Assembly: GCA_013426805.1 (NCBI GenBank)
Contig: JACDZG010000057.1
Coordinates: 1 to 43,468 of the forward strand
DNA length: 43,468 nucleotides
Origin: Chromatiaceae bacterium
Lineage (GTDB): Bacteria > Pseudomonadota > Gammaproteobacteria > Chromatiales > Chromatiaceae
Direction: 5' to 3'
Numbering within the stretch: the first letter of the stretch is position 1; the number at the start of each line of letters is the position of its first letter. Below are positions 1-9,078 of this stretch, in pieces. Made by a program: the position numbers and the translations under genes. A model generated the notes under the pieces. It saw only the letters and a list, made by a program, of their open reading frames with translations, was not told the DNA's origin and made no database searches.

Positions 1-64
1 ACACAAACTTCGACCTGAAGCGCGGGGAGGGGCCGGTCTACTCTCCCGGACCGCCAGCGACTTG

Positions 65-1279
65 TCAGGATGCCCGGTCGCCGCGATCATCCGCCGCGAA
101 CGCGTGTGCCGGCCCCTCATCCAGTCGCTGATCCGGCTCCGGTGCGGCCCGCGTGCTTTCCACCAGCGGCCCCTCCGGATCGCCCGGCGGAACCTCGGTG
201 TCGTGTCGACGATCCATCACCACCTCCACATCCGGCAGGATGTCCGCGAACTCCACGCCGTAGATCTCCCAGATCGCCACGAACAGCGAGGCGATCACCG
301 GGCCGATGAAGAGCCCCGGAAAGCCGAACATCAGGATGCCGCCCAGGGTGCTGAAGAAGATCATCAGCTCGTGCAGCTTGGTGTCCTTGCCCACCAGAAT
401 GGGGCGCAGAACATTGTCCAGACTCCCCACCACCAGGCCGCAGAACGCGGCCAGGGCGATGCCGGTGCCGACCTGCCCCTGGACGATCAGGACGATGACC
501 GCCGGAATCCAGATCAGTGCGGCACCCACGTTGGGGATGGTGGACATGACCGCCATCACCGACCCCCAGAAGACGGCGTTCGGGATGCCCGCCACGTAGA
601 ACGCGATCCCGGCCAGACTCCCCTGCAGCAGACCGATCAGCAGCGACCCCTTCAGTGTGGCCCGCGTCACCGAGGTGAACTTCTCCAGCATCAGCCGCTC
701 TTCCTGAGTCTTGAGCGGCAGGTAATAGAGGATGCGCTCGATCAGTTTGTCCCCGTCCATCTGCAGGAAATACAGGCTGTAGAGGAATACGAAGGTCGTG
801 AAGATGAGATTCACCGCCCCCAGCGTGATCGTTGACAACCCCTCGACCACCACCTTGCTGAGCGCCGTCGTCGCCTCGCCGACCTGCTGAGCGATTTTGC
901 CCCAGTGCGGCGCCAACTGATCGTAGAAGGGCAGGCGATGTAGCAGTTCGGACACCGCCCCCGGCTGGTTCAGCGTGGTTTTCAGCCAGACGCTGAGAAT
1001 CTGACTCACGTCCAGCGCCTGTGACACCAGGACACCGGCCAGCAGGACCAGCGGGATCAGCACCATCACCGACATGATCGACAGGGTGGCCAGGGAGGCC
1101 AGCCCGCGGCGGCCGTTGAACAGCGTCTCCAGCCGCAGGAACAAGGGGCGGGCCAGTGCGCTGAAGACACCGGCCATCAACAAGGCCATCAGAAAGCCTT
1201 GGATCATGGAGAGGAAGAGCGCGGAGATCCCGAGCGCCAGGATCAGGACCACCGCCTTGCTGACCTGGTCTTGCGTCAT
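65..1279 (-). CDS. AI-2E family transporter (PerM/YdiK-like permease)
   Basis: A 404-residue polytopic inner-membrane protein of the AI-2E transporter family (PF01594). Hydrophobic segments lie near residues 9-45 and 62-90, then a longer soluble stretch, then a second membrane cluster from about residue 145 to 345 with the family-typical segments around NVGAALIWIP and GFPGLFIGPVIASL. The last 50 residues are charged and presumably cytoplasmic. Substrate cannot be told from sequence; family members export autoinducer-2 or act as sodium/proton antiporters. The start has a good ribosome binding site (GAGGG, 8 bases upstream). It follows the WD40 gene by 48 bases on the same strand and may be cotranscribed with it. 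Family call is firm, substrate unknown. Confidence 0.9.
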   Translation of the reverse strand: MTQDQVSKAVVLILALGISALFLSMIQGFLMALLMAGVFSALARPLFLRLETLFNGRRGLASLATLSIMSVMVLIPLVLLAGVLVSQALDVSQILSVWLKTTLNQPGAVSELLHRLPFYDQLAPHWGKIAQQVGEATTALSKVVVEGLSTITLGAVNLIFTTFVFLYSLYFLQMDGDKLIERILYYLPLKTQEERLMLEKFTSVTRATLKGSLLIGLLQGSLAGIAFYVAGIPNAVFWGSVMAVMSTIPNVGAALIWIPAVIVLIVQGQVGTGIALAAFCGLVVGSLDNVLRPILVGKDTKLHELMIFFSTLGGILMFGFPGLFIGPVIASLFVAIWEIYGVEFADILPDVEVVMDRRHDTEVPPGDPEGPLVESTRAAPEPDQRLDEGPAHAFAADDRGDRAS

Positions 1280-1327
1280 CGTGTCACCCTCGATGGCTGG
1301 GTTTGTCGGGGCAGGTGGATCAAGCGA

Positions 1328-2362
1328 TCAACCGCGGCGTCCAAACAGCCGGCCGAACAGCCCGCCCTGGGTCGCGCCCGCGGTCGACTTGGCCGGCAGT
1401 GCCGCTGCCGCGGCGCTCTCGGTCGCCGCGTTGGCCTGCCAGCGGGCGTCGCGGGCCTCCCAGTCCGCGGCCGACGGGTCGGTGCCCCAGAGCCGGATGG
1501 TCCGGTCGGCGCTCCCGGAGACCAGGTAACGGCCGTCCGGCGTGAACTCCAGCGCATAGACATCGCCGACATGCCCGGTGAGCCGGCCGAGCTGCTCGCC
1601 CGTGAGGGTATCCCACAGCATGATGGTGCGGTCCGCGCTGCCGGTGGCGAAGGTGCGGCCGTCGGGGCTGAACACCGCGGTCCAGACGGGATACCGGTGC
1701 TCGTTGCGCTCCTGGAGCAGTGCGCCGGTGGCCAGATCCCAGACCCCGACGACGCCGTCCACATTGGTCAGCAGCACCCGCTGGCCGTCCGCGGTGAAGC
1801 GCACGCTGTTGATGCCGTTGTGGATCACCTCGACCCGGCCGACCTCCTGGCCGGTCGCCACATCCCACAGGATGAGGAAGCTGTCGCGGCTGCCGGAGGC
1901 GAGCAGGCGCCCGTCGGGGCTGAAGGCGACGCCCTGCACATACTGGTTGTGGCCCTCGATGTGATGGACTTGCTCGCCCATCAGGGTCCAGATGGCGACC
2001 GTGCCGTCCTCGCTCCCGGAGGCCAGCAGCTTGCCCTGGGGCTGGAAGGCGACACTGTAGATCAGACTGGAGTGACCAGACCTCGACCAGAGCGACTCAC
2101 CCGTCTCGGCATCCCAGACCCGCACCACCGCGTCGGTCCCGCCGGACGCCAGCACCCGGCCCTCGGGGTGAAAGGCCACCGAGTAGACCCGGCCCTCGTG
2201 GCCGCGCAGCGTCTGCAGGGTGCGCCCGGCCTCCAGGTCCAGGACCCGCACCGTGCTGTCCCAACTGGCCGTCGCCAGCAGTTGGCTGTCGGGGCTCACC
2301 GCCAGCCCGTAAATGGTATCGGTTGCGCCGGGACGCGCCACAAAGCGCCAGGTGTCGGACAT
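1328..2362 (-). CDS. WD40 repeat protein, seven-bladed beta-propeller
   Basis: 344 residues from the ATG at 2362, which is preceded by GAGGAACC; an upstream in-frame ATG at 2452 would add 30 low-complexity residues and is less likely. Seven WD40 repeats of about 42 residues fill residues 10-300, each ending in a strand such as VRVWD, VAIW, LILWD, IMLWD or IRLWG and carrying S-PDG-LLA-GS-D type turns. This makes one closed seven-bladed propeller. The tail (about residues 300-344) is Ala-rich and ends in a GGLFGRLFGRRG motif. No signal peptide is visible, so it is probably a cytoplasmic protein-interaction platform. It lies directly upstream of the AI-2E permease. No enzymatic domain is seen and the partner is unknown. 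Confidence 0.88.
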   Translation of the reverse strand: MSDTWRFVARPGATDTIYGLAVSPDSQLLATASWDSTVRVLDLEAGRTLQTLRGHEGRVYSVAFHPEGRVLASGGTDAVVRVWDAETGESLWSRSGHSSLIYSVAFQPQGKLLASGSEDGTVAIWTLMGEQVHHIEGHNQYVQGVAFSPDGRLLASGSRDSFLILWDVATGQEVGRVEVIHNGINSVRFTADGQRVLLTNVDGVVGVWDLATGALLQERNEHRYPVWTAVFSPDGRTFATGSADRTIMLWDTLTGEQLGRLTGHVGDVYALEFTPDGRYLVSGSADRTIRLWGTDPSAADWEARDARWQANAATESAAAAALPAKSTAGATQGGLFGRLFGRRG

Positions 2363-2747
2363 GGGAGGTTCCTCTGAATCAAATAGCGATCGGGTCGTCG
2401 GGTGTCTTGGGTACCCGGCGGTCGGCAGTGTGCACCAAGGTGCGGCCGGCAAGGCGCGAATCTTAGGGGAATCGCGCGGCCCTGGCTTGGATATTCGCAG
2501 GGGTCAGGCGAGTGGCTGGTTCACGGCGTGTTTTGTTGGACTCAGGCGGCGGTGTCGTCCCGTCCGATCGGGGTTGCGCTGCGGTGCGCTTGGAGGTATA
2601 GCATTCGGACGTGATAACCGGATGTAGGGGCGGGTTTCAAACCCGCCCCTACACCAAGGGTCTGTCTGGATATCAGGTACGAAGGCGAGAATGATCAGAC
2701 CGCTGCGCATCAACCAAGACGCGGTCGCACCGCGACCGACAGCCGCT
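2363..2747. other. intergenic region with one palindromic repeat
   Basis: A 385-base gap between the TPR1 stop and the WD40 start, both on the minus strand. The only structure I see is the 31-base palindrome at 2623-2653. No convincing coding frame is present. Confidence 0.6.
2623..2653. repeat. 31-bp near-perfect palindrome (intergenic repeat)
   Basis: Two 15-base arms (TGTAGGGGCGGGTTT and its exact complement) separated by a single C. Repeats of this GTAGGGGCGGGTTTnAAACCC type are common dispersed intergenic elements in many bacteria. As RNA it forms a strong hairpin just downstream of the TPR1 stop, so it could also end or stabilise that transcript. There is no U-tract on the minus-strand transcript. 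Confidence 0.8.
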
Positions 2748-4910
2748 TCACACAAACAACGGTGCGGGCAAAGGCTGATACCGATCGAGCAGCCCCTTGA
2801 GCCAGTCGGTGCCGACAGCCAAAGCGGCATTCATGGGAGCATTCAAGTTCTCCCAGAACCGGCTCAAATAGGGAACCCACGATCGACTTTCGTCTGTGGA
2901 TGCGCGAATTTCAGCCTCGATCCATGCCCCCAAGGCACGCTTTGCGCGATCCCGCTCGCCATCGCTCGCTGCGCTGGAGTGCAGGGTTTGCAAGTAACGC
3001 CAAAGCCGCGTCTCCAAGGGAAATTCCTGCTGGACCGCGGGTTCGTACCGATCGAGTATGTCGGTCTCCCATTGGCCTTGCGCCACGGCACGCCGCAGGG
3101 CCTGCGGTAGAGGCAGCACGCGGTCGATCGACGATGGATCTTCGGTGGGGGGCGGGGAATCTTCCGCCGCGGTCCAGGTACGAATCGACTCGGCAAAGGC
3201 CAGCCAAGCGGGGTCGCGCTCGGGAAGAACGGGGCCGCTGTTGGCGGGTGCCTCGCTGTCTTCGTACTCGATCGGTTGCTCTTGCGACACCAACTGCCTA
3301 CGGCGCAGCAGTTGGCGCAGATAACTTTCGGCACGCAATTGATCAGGATAGCGGCCCGTAAACCGCTGCAGATGGTCAATGGCCGTCTCCAGGGCGCCCA
3401 CGTCTCCACGCCGGGCATAGGCGGTTGCCAGCAGCACTGCGCAGGCCGCGTCGGCCGGGTCGATCTGCAGGCCCCGTTGGGCATGGTTCAGCGCCTGGGG
3501 CCAGTCCCCGCGACGAATCGCCAGTTGCGCCAAGGTGGAATAGGCATGCAGATTCTCGGGATCCAATTGCAGCACCTGCTGCAACAGGCGCTGTGCCTGG
3601 GCCTGTTCGAGGGGGTCGCTGGACGCCGCCAGCAAACGCGCCAGCTCGACGCGGCAGGGCAGATGGTCGGGAAAGCGTCGGATCATTTCCCACAACACCC
3701 ATTGAGCGCGCTGCGGATAACCCGCCTGGCGCAACACCAACTCCCAGAGCATCCACCGCCTGGGATCATCGGCGTCCATCTGCAAGGCCAAGTGTATCCA
3801 CTGGAACAGGCGTCCCTGGATCTGCGGATCGGGTATGGTGTACTGGTTGCACAGGGCGCGGGCGCACCTGTCGAGGGTCCGCACAAAGTCGTATGCATCA
3901 CCCGACTTATGTACGAAGTCTTCGTGAGCGCTGAGTAGGGGGCGAATGGCGTTCCATGCCTGCTCCAGGCTGCGGGAGCGGCGCACGTCTTCGACGGCTT
4001 GGTCGGTCTCTGGTTTTTGGCCTGGCGGCTCGAGTCTGTATACTGCGCTGGAGATGGTGGCGGCATTGCGCTGGGTCAGCGCGGCATTCGAGAACCCCAG
4101 CAAGCGCAACACCGAGATGGACGTATCCTCGCCCAGCGGGGCGAGCAGGGTGGTCAGGAAGGCCCGGTAATGGGCGGCATTCAGGCTTGGGTTTCGCGTC
4201 ATGACTCCGAGCAGGGCCTGCGCCAGATCCTCTTGGGCCGGTGCGCCCCAACCCTTGCGGTGCTGATAGCGATTGATGAGCGCCTGCACCTGCAACCGCA
4301 GGTTGCGCAGGCTGTCCTCTTCCGACAGGGGCAGCCTGGCCAATGCCAGCAGCCCCAGGTTGAGGTACCGCGCGGAGCGGGTGCGCCCCGCCTCCATCAC
4401 GAATGCGTGCCAGAAGATTTGTAATTGGTCGTCGGTCTGGTGAGAGGCCAGTACCTGCCAATAATCGTACTCGGGGTCGCGATAGGCCGAGAGTGTGAGC
4501 GAGCCGAGCCATTTCAGCCAACGGACCCGGTCGGCCTGCAACGCCTTGCGGGTTTTCGGCAGTTCAAAATACAGCGGCCATTGCAATGCCTCGCACACCT
4601 GGTCGGCATAAGCGCCCAGCTTTCTCGCGGCTGGTTTGGCAGCCTCGCGTTGTGTCATCAGCCAAGCCGACAGGCCGGTATCCAGGTAGCCGGGCAGGTC
4701 GGTGTTTGAATCCCGTGCCGCCGCGGTCGAACGGGGCTCACCGAGCAATGCGCGGGACAGGATGCGACTGTCGCTGGGCAAGATCGCCAATAAGAATTCA
4801 TGCGGCGTCGCGCGCTCGAAAGGGCTGATGTCCGCGGCGCCGCGCAGCAAGTCCGCGACTGCCTGCTGGGGTGCCTGGCGCAGTTCGTCGGCCCATCCAT
4901 GCCAGCTCAT
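2748..4910 (-). CDS. TPR protein 1, partner in X-TPR module copy 1
   Basis: 720 residues, no signal peptide. The N-terminal half (to about residue 320) is helical and matches the other two TPR partners in this window by a weak pattern around FWHAFVMEAGRTRSARYLNLGLLALARLP and by HEDFVHKSGDAYDFVRTLDR, which corresponds to the GDSYYLVRCFER and GDSYNLAYSATR segments of the others. Tetratricopeptide-type helical pairs follow at about residues 365-530 (for example LLQQVLQLDPENLHAYSTLAQLAIRRGDW-P-A). The C-terminal 180 residues have no recognisable domain. The ATG overlaps the stop of the upstream X1 gene as ATGA, so translation is probably coupled. Most likely a scaffold or sensor acting with X1; function unknown. 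Confidence 0.8.
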   Translation of the reverse strand: MSWHGWADELRQAPQQAVADLLRGAADISPFERATPHEFLLAILPSDSRILSRALLGEPRSTAAARDSNTDLPGYLDTGLSAWLMTQREAAKPAARKLGAYADQVCEALQWPLYFELPKTRKALQADRVRWLKWLGSLTLSAYRDPEYDYWQVLASHQTDDQLQIFWHAFVMEAGRTRSARYLNLGLLALARLPLSEEDSLRNLRLQVQALINRYQHRKGWGAPAQEDLAQALLGVMTRNPSLNAAHYRAFLTTLLAPLGEDTSISVLRLLGFSNAALTQRNAATISSAVYRLEPPGQKPETDQAVEDVRRSRSLEQAWNAIRPLLSAHEDFVHKSGDAYDFVRTLDRCARALCNQYTIPDPQIQGRLFQWIHLALQMDADDPRRWMLWELVLRQAGYPQRAQWVLWEMIRRFPDHLPCRVELARLLAASSDPLEQAQAQRLLQQVLQLDPENLHAYSTLAQLAIRRGDWPQALNHAQRGLQIDPADAACAVLLATAYARRGDVGALETAIDHLQRFTGRYPDQLRAESYLRQLLRRRQLVSQEQPIEYEDSEAPANSGPVLPERDPAWLAFAESIRTWTAAEDSPPPTEDPSSIDRVLPLPQALRRAVAQGQWETDILDRYEPAVQQEFPLETRLWRYLQTLHSSAASDGERDRAKRALGAWIEAEIRASTDESRSWVPYLSRFWENLNAPMNAALAVGTDWLKGLLDRYQPLPAPLFV

Positions 4911-5905
4911 GCCATCACCTCGCCAAAGCTTTCACAGCCAGGTAAACGCCGTAGGCCCTGCACATGGCGGTTGCGGGCCGCCAGAACCGACTCGTCCTCT
5001 TGGAGCCCATGCTCCCTGGAAATGAATCCCAGGGCCTTGATATGTCGGGGCTGGTAATCGATGGGAAAGGTAAGCAGTTCAGGGGTGAAGGAGTCGGTGA
5101 CCTCGGTGCCCGCCAAATCCAGCGTGTATCCGTAGCTCCTGTTTCCAGGCAGCAGTGGCGCGGGGATGAAGGCCGCGGACATTTCCGAATCCAGTACGGT
5201 CGGACGGGAAAAGCTCGATACCGCGCCCTTCCTGGTGGCCATTGCGCGAGCCTGTCGCACCTCGTCCAGCGTGAAGCACATCAAGGCCACCGGGAGCGGT
5301 CTACCCGCCGTGCTGGGCCAATGAGTCAAGCCCAGACGATCACGCAAAAGATGTGGCCAATCGGTTTTCACCAATTGCTTCAAGTCGCCGCCAAAATCGT
5401 TGAGAAAGGTAGCGAACATGGGACGAGCCTGAATGCGTTGGGCATTCCATTGCGTTACAAACTCGGTGCGTAATGCCTCATCGGTGTCGGACAGTGAGTT
5501 TTTCCTCAGGTCTTTTTGTGAATTGAAGAAGCGTTGCCAGAAAGCCTGGGCAAGGTCGGCTACCAACGGTTGGTCAAACAAATAATCTATTGACTCCAGC
5601 CGCAACAGAAAGGTGTTGTCGAGGTGCTCGTCAAGCGTTGCTCTGCTATTCACGGCCATGAAGCAGTCGGCGCTTCTCGGCAGGTCCTTCGGGACATGGA
5701 CAAAAGAACTCACATAGCCCTTGTGTTCTGCCTTCCAATCCTTGTGCGAGCTGACTTCTCCGACATATGCGTTGTATTCTGCCGCGCGCTCATCGGCAAC
5801 CGCGCGCTCCCAGCGGAAGTTCCCTGCCGTACAACGCGCTGTCGTCCCCGCCGGGGACGCGACCGCATCTGAAGCAAGCTCGTGCAGCGGTGGGCTAAGG
5901 TCCAT
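4907..5905 (-). CDS. X1: unrecognised protein, module copy 1
   Basis: 332 residues from the ATG at 5905 (MDLSPPLHEL). The frame stays open to 6088, but this start gives a length close to the homologue X2 (338) and aligns with its N-terminus. I do not recognise the family. Features shared with X2: a head with AGNF..E, an aromatic Y and W..EHKGYV; a middle with RPMFATFLND and LRDRLGLTHWP; and an end with RPTVLDSEMSAAFIPAPL, GYTLDLAG and a YQPRH motif. No transmembrane segment or signal peptide. The stop overlaps the TPR1 start (ATGA). Base composition is somewhat lower in GC than the housekeeping genes, compatible with transfer. The start choice is uncertain because only a weak, distant GAGG precedes it. 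Confidence 0.72.
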   Translation of the reverse strand: MDLSPPLHELASDAVASPAGTTARCTAGNFRWERAVADERAAEYNAYVGEVSSHKDWKAEHKGYVSSFVHVPKDLPRSADCFMAVNSRATLDEHLDNTFLLRLESIDYLFDQPLVADLAQAFWQRFFNSQKDLRKNSLSDTDEALRTEFVTQWNAQRIQARPMFATFLNDFGGDLKQLVKTDWPHLLRDRLGLTHWPSTAGRPLPVALMCFTLDEVRQARAMATRKGAVSSFSRPTVLDSEMSAAFIPAPLLPGNRSYGYTLDLAGTEVTDSFTPELLTFPIDYQPRHIKALGFISREHGLQEDESVLAARNRHVQGLRRLPGCESFGEVMA

Positions 5906-6245
5906 AAAATTAAGACAATACCTCAAGCCGTTCGGGGTCCAAAGAAATTGGTGGTAGACCACGGATTCGTGTTCATCAGCCGAGGACGCCTGCGACCGAC
6001 CGCGGACCGGCTGTTGCAATGCGCTCGGAACTGCCGGCCCCGTGATCGCTGTGCACCACCCGCCCTCTATGGTGCCCGGCGAGAGCAACGAGCGACGCTC
6101 GCGCGGCCGGAGTCTGCTCGCTCACGTGATCGCAGCGGCTGGAAATGATAGCACTGCGCAAGGCGAGCCACGACGGATTCGATTTGGGCAGCGGTCGCTT
6201 CCAGTGACAGATCGCAGCGATGGTTGGCCAGGTTCCTGAGCGATT

Positions 6246-6319
6246 CGGCCTACAGCACCGGCAGTGCCGTGCGCTCCACCACCCGCCACAGCACGAAACC
6301 GGAGTGGACGCCGGTCACG
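6246..6319 (-). pseudogene. Remnant of the 3' end of an Lrp/AsnC gene
   Basis: These 74 bases align without gaps to 24397-24470, the last codons and stop of the intact Lrp gene, with only a few differences. Translated on the minus strand they give VTGVHSGFVLWRVVERTALPVL and a stop, against VTGVHSSFVLRRVVERTALPVL in the intact gene. The rest of the gene is absent. It lies upstream of X1 in the same orientation, as intact Lrp lies upstream of X3. The surrounding 5906-6503 holds nothing else I can support. Confidence 0.85.
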
Positions 6320-6503
6320 TGATTCCGCGCGGCGTTTGGTGCGAGGGGTGGTACGTGAAGCGTCAAGCAGCGGAGGCAAGCTGTTGTTCCCTCTTCGCGC
6401 GCCCGCGGACAAGAAGTTTTCGTGGTACGTCCCCGGTTTCCCCCCGATTGCCCCGCCTGTCCAGTCGGCCGGAGGCGGCGCCCCCGGCCGGCCGCAACCT
6501 TCC

Positions 6504-8813
6504 CTACTGCAGCGGGGTCAACCGCGCTTCGCTCTGGTTGCGCTGGTAGAGGTTGAGGTACCCGCACCGGCCGAAGTGATTGCGGGAAGGGTATGGCGTG
6601 TCCGACTGCTGGATGTCGCCTTCCCAACCAGGGCCGTTCGAGATATAGGTCTTGAACTCGAACCAGCCGTCGGCGGTCCGGCTACAGTCCATCTCCACGT
6701 CCAGCATCCAGTAGTGCGGTCCCTCCCGATTCAGCGGCTCGACGCCGAAGCCGTCGGCGGCCACCGTCCGTGCGGGAGGACCCCAGGCTGCCGGCCAGGT
6801 GTTGGTCGTCCAGTCGAGCGGCGTGCCGGCGGCCGGCATACCGTTCGAGATACCGGTCTGATTGGGTTCGCGGCCATACCAGTCCAGCGCCTCGTCACCT
6901 TGTTTCCAGGGATTGGTCGTCGCGTTGCGGAGGTTCAGGTGGTGAATCGGGACGGCACACCGGTAGTTGGAGACCGTGCAATCGCGGTGCAGGGTCGCTT
7001 TGGCATAGTCGTGATCGATACCGCCGCGTATGAACATGTCCTGTCCGGGAACGGTTTCCGCCTTGATCAGCACCACCGTCCGCGCCCATTGGCCCGCATC
7101 CGGGGTCTTGGCGCCGACGTGGATGGCTGTCGCGGTCCAGGGGGCAACCTGGAAGCGCGCGGTGCCGCCGGCAGCGACGGTGATCACCGACCCGGTGCAG
7201 GCCCCGTCGACCAGCTCGCCGTCCCAGGCATTGCAGTAGCGGCCGGCGCCGAGCCCGGTCTGCAGGGTCTGGTCGAGTGGCGCAGCCTCGCGGTTGATGA
7301 CCACGAAACCCAGGGCGCCGCGTCCGAACGCGATCTGGTTGTTGCCGTTGTCCCACCAGTGATCGACGTGCCAGGCCGGCAGCGTACTGTTACGGAAGGC
7401 GACCATATTGGCGATCGGCCGCCAGCGGTGCTCACACATCCACCGGGCGCCGGCGTCGAAACAGGCATTGCGTGCGCCGGGACCATCACCGTCCCAGACC
7501 CGCTGGGTCGTCCAGTTGGCGGCAGCGGGATAGTCCGCCGCCTCCAGCACACCCCGGTGGAGACCGTCATGCGGTGGTCCGAGAAAATCATCCTTCACCG
7601 GCATGGCGACGACGCTCGTGATGTCCTGCCCCGGATTCTGGTCGAAGCGCCAGATCTCGCCGTTGCCGAAGCGGTAACTCGACATCACACTGGGATAGCC
7701 GTAGGGCCAGGCCAGCATGAAGACGTTGGCCAGGGTATAGGCGCCCAGGTTGTTGCGGATGTCCTTGATGACCTGCCCGCCGCCGCCATGGCCGCGTTGA
7801 TTGTCATGGTTGTCGATGAAGGCGATGGACTGGACACTGGCCTGCAAGCCCCAGCCCTCGCCAAAGGGGACTTGGCCGTGCAGCAGGGCGAGCGGACCGC
7901 CCAGGAACTTCTCCGCCAGTTTGCGGCCGTATTCGAACTCGGTGACCTTGCCGTTGGCATAGGCCGCACCGGGATCGGCCGGCGTGCCGATGATCTCCTG
8001 AAAGACCAGTACCGGCCGCGCCCCGCCGGGATTGATTGCCGTATTCTCGATCCGCACATTGGCCGCCGCGGCGGCCTTGGTGAGGATGGCATGCAGATCG
8101 GCGGGCGCCAGGTGCTTGGCCGCGTCGATGCGCAGGCCGTCCACTCCCAGGGCGAAGAGGCTGGCCAGATAATTGGCGATGGTATTGCGAACGTCATCCC
8201 GCTCCGTCGCCAGGTCGGCCAACCGCTCCAACTCGCAGTTGAGGTCGCTGGTACAGGCGTGATGGAAGTGCTCGGCCTGATAGGCCGGCAGGGCCCCGGC
8301 CACGCGGCCGGCGTCCGCGGGCTCGAACAGGTTTGCGAACGCGAAACCGCCCGGCGTAAAGGTGGCCCCGGCGACCCCGCGGTTCCCGTACTGGGGCTGC
8401 TGCTGGTCGCAGTCGGGACGGCAACTCGCCATATGATTGATGATCGCATCGACATAGACCTTGACGCCGGCCGCATGGCAGCGCGCGATCATCGCGGCGA
8501 ACTCCTGCCGAGTCCCGCTGCGGCTGGTCATCCGATAGCTCACCGGTTGGTAGCGCTCGTACCAGGGGCGCCCCAACAACAGCCGATGTTCGTTGGGCGG
8601 CGAGACCTGGACCGCGGCGTAGCCCTTGGGGCCGAGAAACGCCTCGCACTCGCGCGCAATGTCATTCCAGGTCCATTCGAACAGATGGACAAAGGCGGTA
8701 CGCGGCACCGCCTCGTCCGCCGCGCTGCCGGTCGCGGCAAGCAGCAGTGCCGCCATCAGGAAGCACCTGCGCGGCCCGCCGCCTAACCACCCGCACCAAT
8801 CCGATACTTTCAT
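6504..8813 (-). CDS. Secreted alpha-amylase, GH13, animal/Alteromonas type
   Basis: 769 residues; endo-hydrolysis of alpha-1,4 bonds in starch or glycogen. A signal peptide covers about residues 1-32 (hydrophobic FLMAALLLAATGSA). The GH13 motifs are all present: DAIINH (122-127), GLRIDAAKH with nucleophile D230, FQEIIG with acid/base E273, and FIDNHD with D337. The motif set and the PYGYPxVMSSY block (369-380) place it with chloride-dependent animal-like amylases. Of the usual chloride ligands R228 and N335 are kept, but the third position (Arg or Lys in relatives) is S375. After the all-beta domain a roughly 210-residue C-terminal region starts near WARTVVLIKAETVPGQDMFIRGG; it resembles extensions of Vibrio/Aeromonas amylases and may bind starch. 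Ribosome binding site GAGG precedes the ATG. Confidence 0.93.
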   Translation of the reverse strand: MKVSDWCGWLGGGPRRCFLMAALLLAATGSAADEAVPRTAFVHLFEWTWNDIARECEAFLGPKGYAAVQVSPPNEHRLLLGRPWYERYQPVSYRMTSRSGTRQEFAAMIARCHAAGVKVYVDAIINHMASCRPDCDQQQPQYGNRGVAGATFTPGGFAFANLFEPADAGRVAGALPAYQAEHFHHACTSDLNCELERLADLATERDDVRNTIANYLASLFALGVDGLRIDAAKHLAPADLHAILTKAAAAANVRIENTAINPGGARPVLVFQEIIGTPADPGAAYANGKVTEFEYGRKLAEKFLGGPLALLHGQVPFGEGWGLQASVQSIAFIDNHDNQRGHGGGGQVIKDIRNNLGAYTLANVFMLAWPYGYPSVMSSYRFGNGEIWRFDQNPGQDITSVVAMPVKDDFLGPPHDGLHRGVLEAADYPAAANWTTQRVWDGDGPGARNACFDAGARWMCEHRWRPIANMVAFRNSTLPAWHVDHWWDNGNNQIAFGRGALGFVVINREAAPLDQTLQTGLGAGRYCNAWDGELVDGACTGSVITVAAGGTARFQVAPWTATAIHVGAKTPDAGQWARTVVLIKAETVPGQDMFIRGGIDHDYAKATLHRDCTVSNYRCAVPIHHLNLRNATTNPWKQGDEALDWYGREPNQTGISNGMPAAGTPLDWTTNTWPAAWGPPARTVAADGFGVEPLNREGPHYWMLDVEMDCSRTADGWFEFKTYISNGPGWEGDIQQSDTPYPSRNHFGRCGYLNLYQRNQSEARLTPLQ

Positions 8814-8869
8814 GGTCCTCTGTCCTCACGATGATGGTTTTTATAATCAGGACTCCCGGTCCACGGATC

Positions 8870-8884
8870 GGTGGTTAAACCACC
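8870..8884. promoter_or_regulatory. 15-bp palindrome upstream of the amylase gene
   Basis: GGTGGTT-A-AACCACC is perfectly symmetrical and lies 57 bases upstream of the amylase start, where an operator would be expected. No transcription factor can be named. The rest of 8814-9078 shows no gene. Confidence 0.4.
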
Positions 8885-9078
8885 CGCGACCCGGCCTCGG
8901 CGCGATCCTAGCCCCGGAGAGGGCCGAGAGCAAGGCGGCGGAATGCGCATCGACCACCACGCGCGAGCCCCTGCGTTTATGGGAGGCTATAATATGTCAG
9001 GAGTATTGCAACTGTGTTGCAAACGCGCGAACGTTTGGTCACATTCGACGGCCGGATGGCATGACAGGGGGTATTCTG

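Noticed and set aside
1199-2377. Plus-strand open frame opposite the WD40 gene
   Set aside because: Mirror of repeat coding sequence; the WD40 repeats are on the minus strand.
6264-8786. Long plus-strand open frame of 840 codons opposite the amylase
   Set aside because: Antisense shadow in GC-rich DNA; the minus strand carries all GH13 motifs and a signal peptide.
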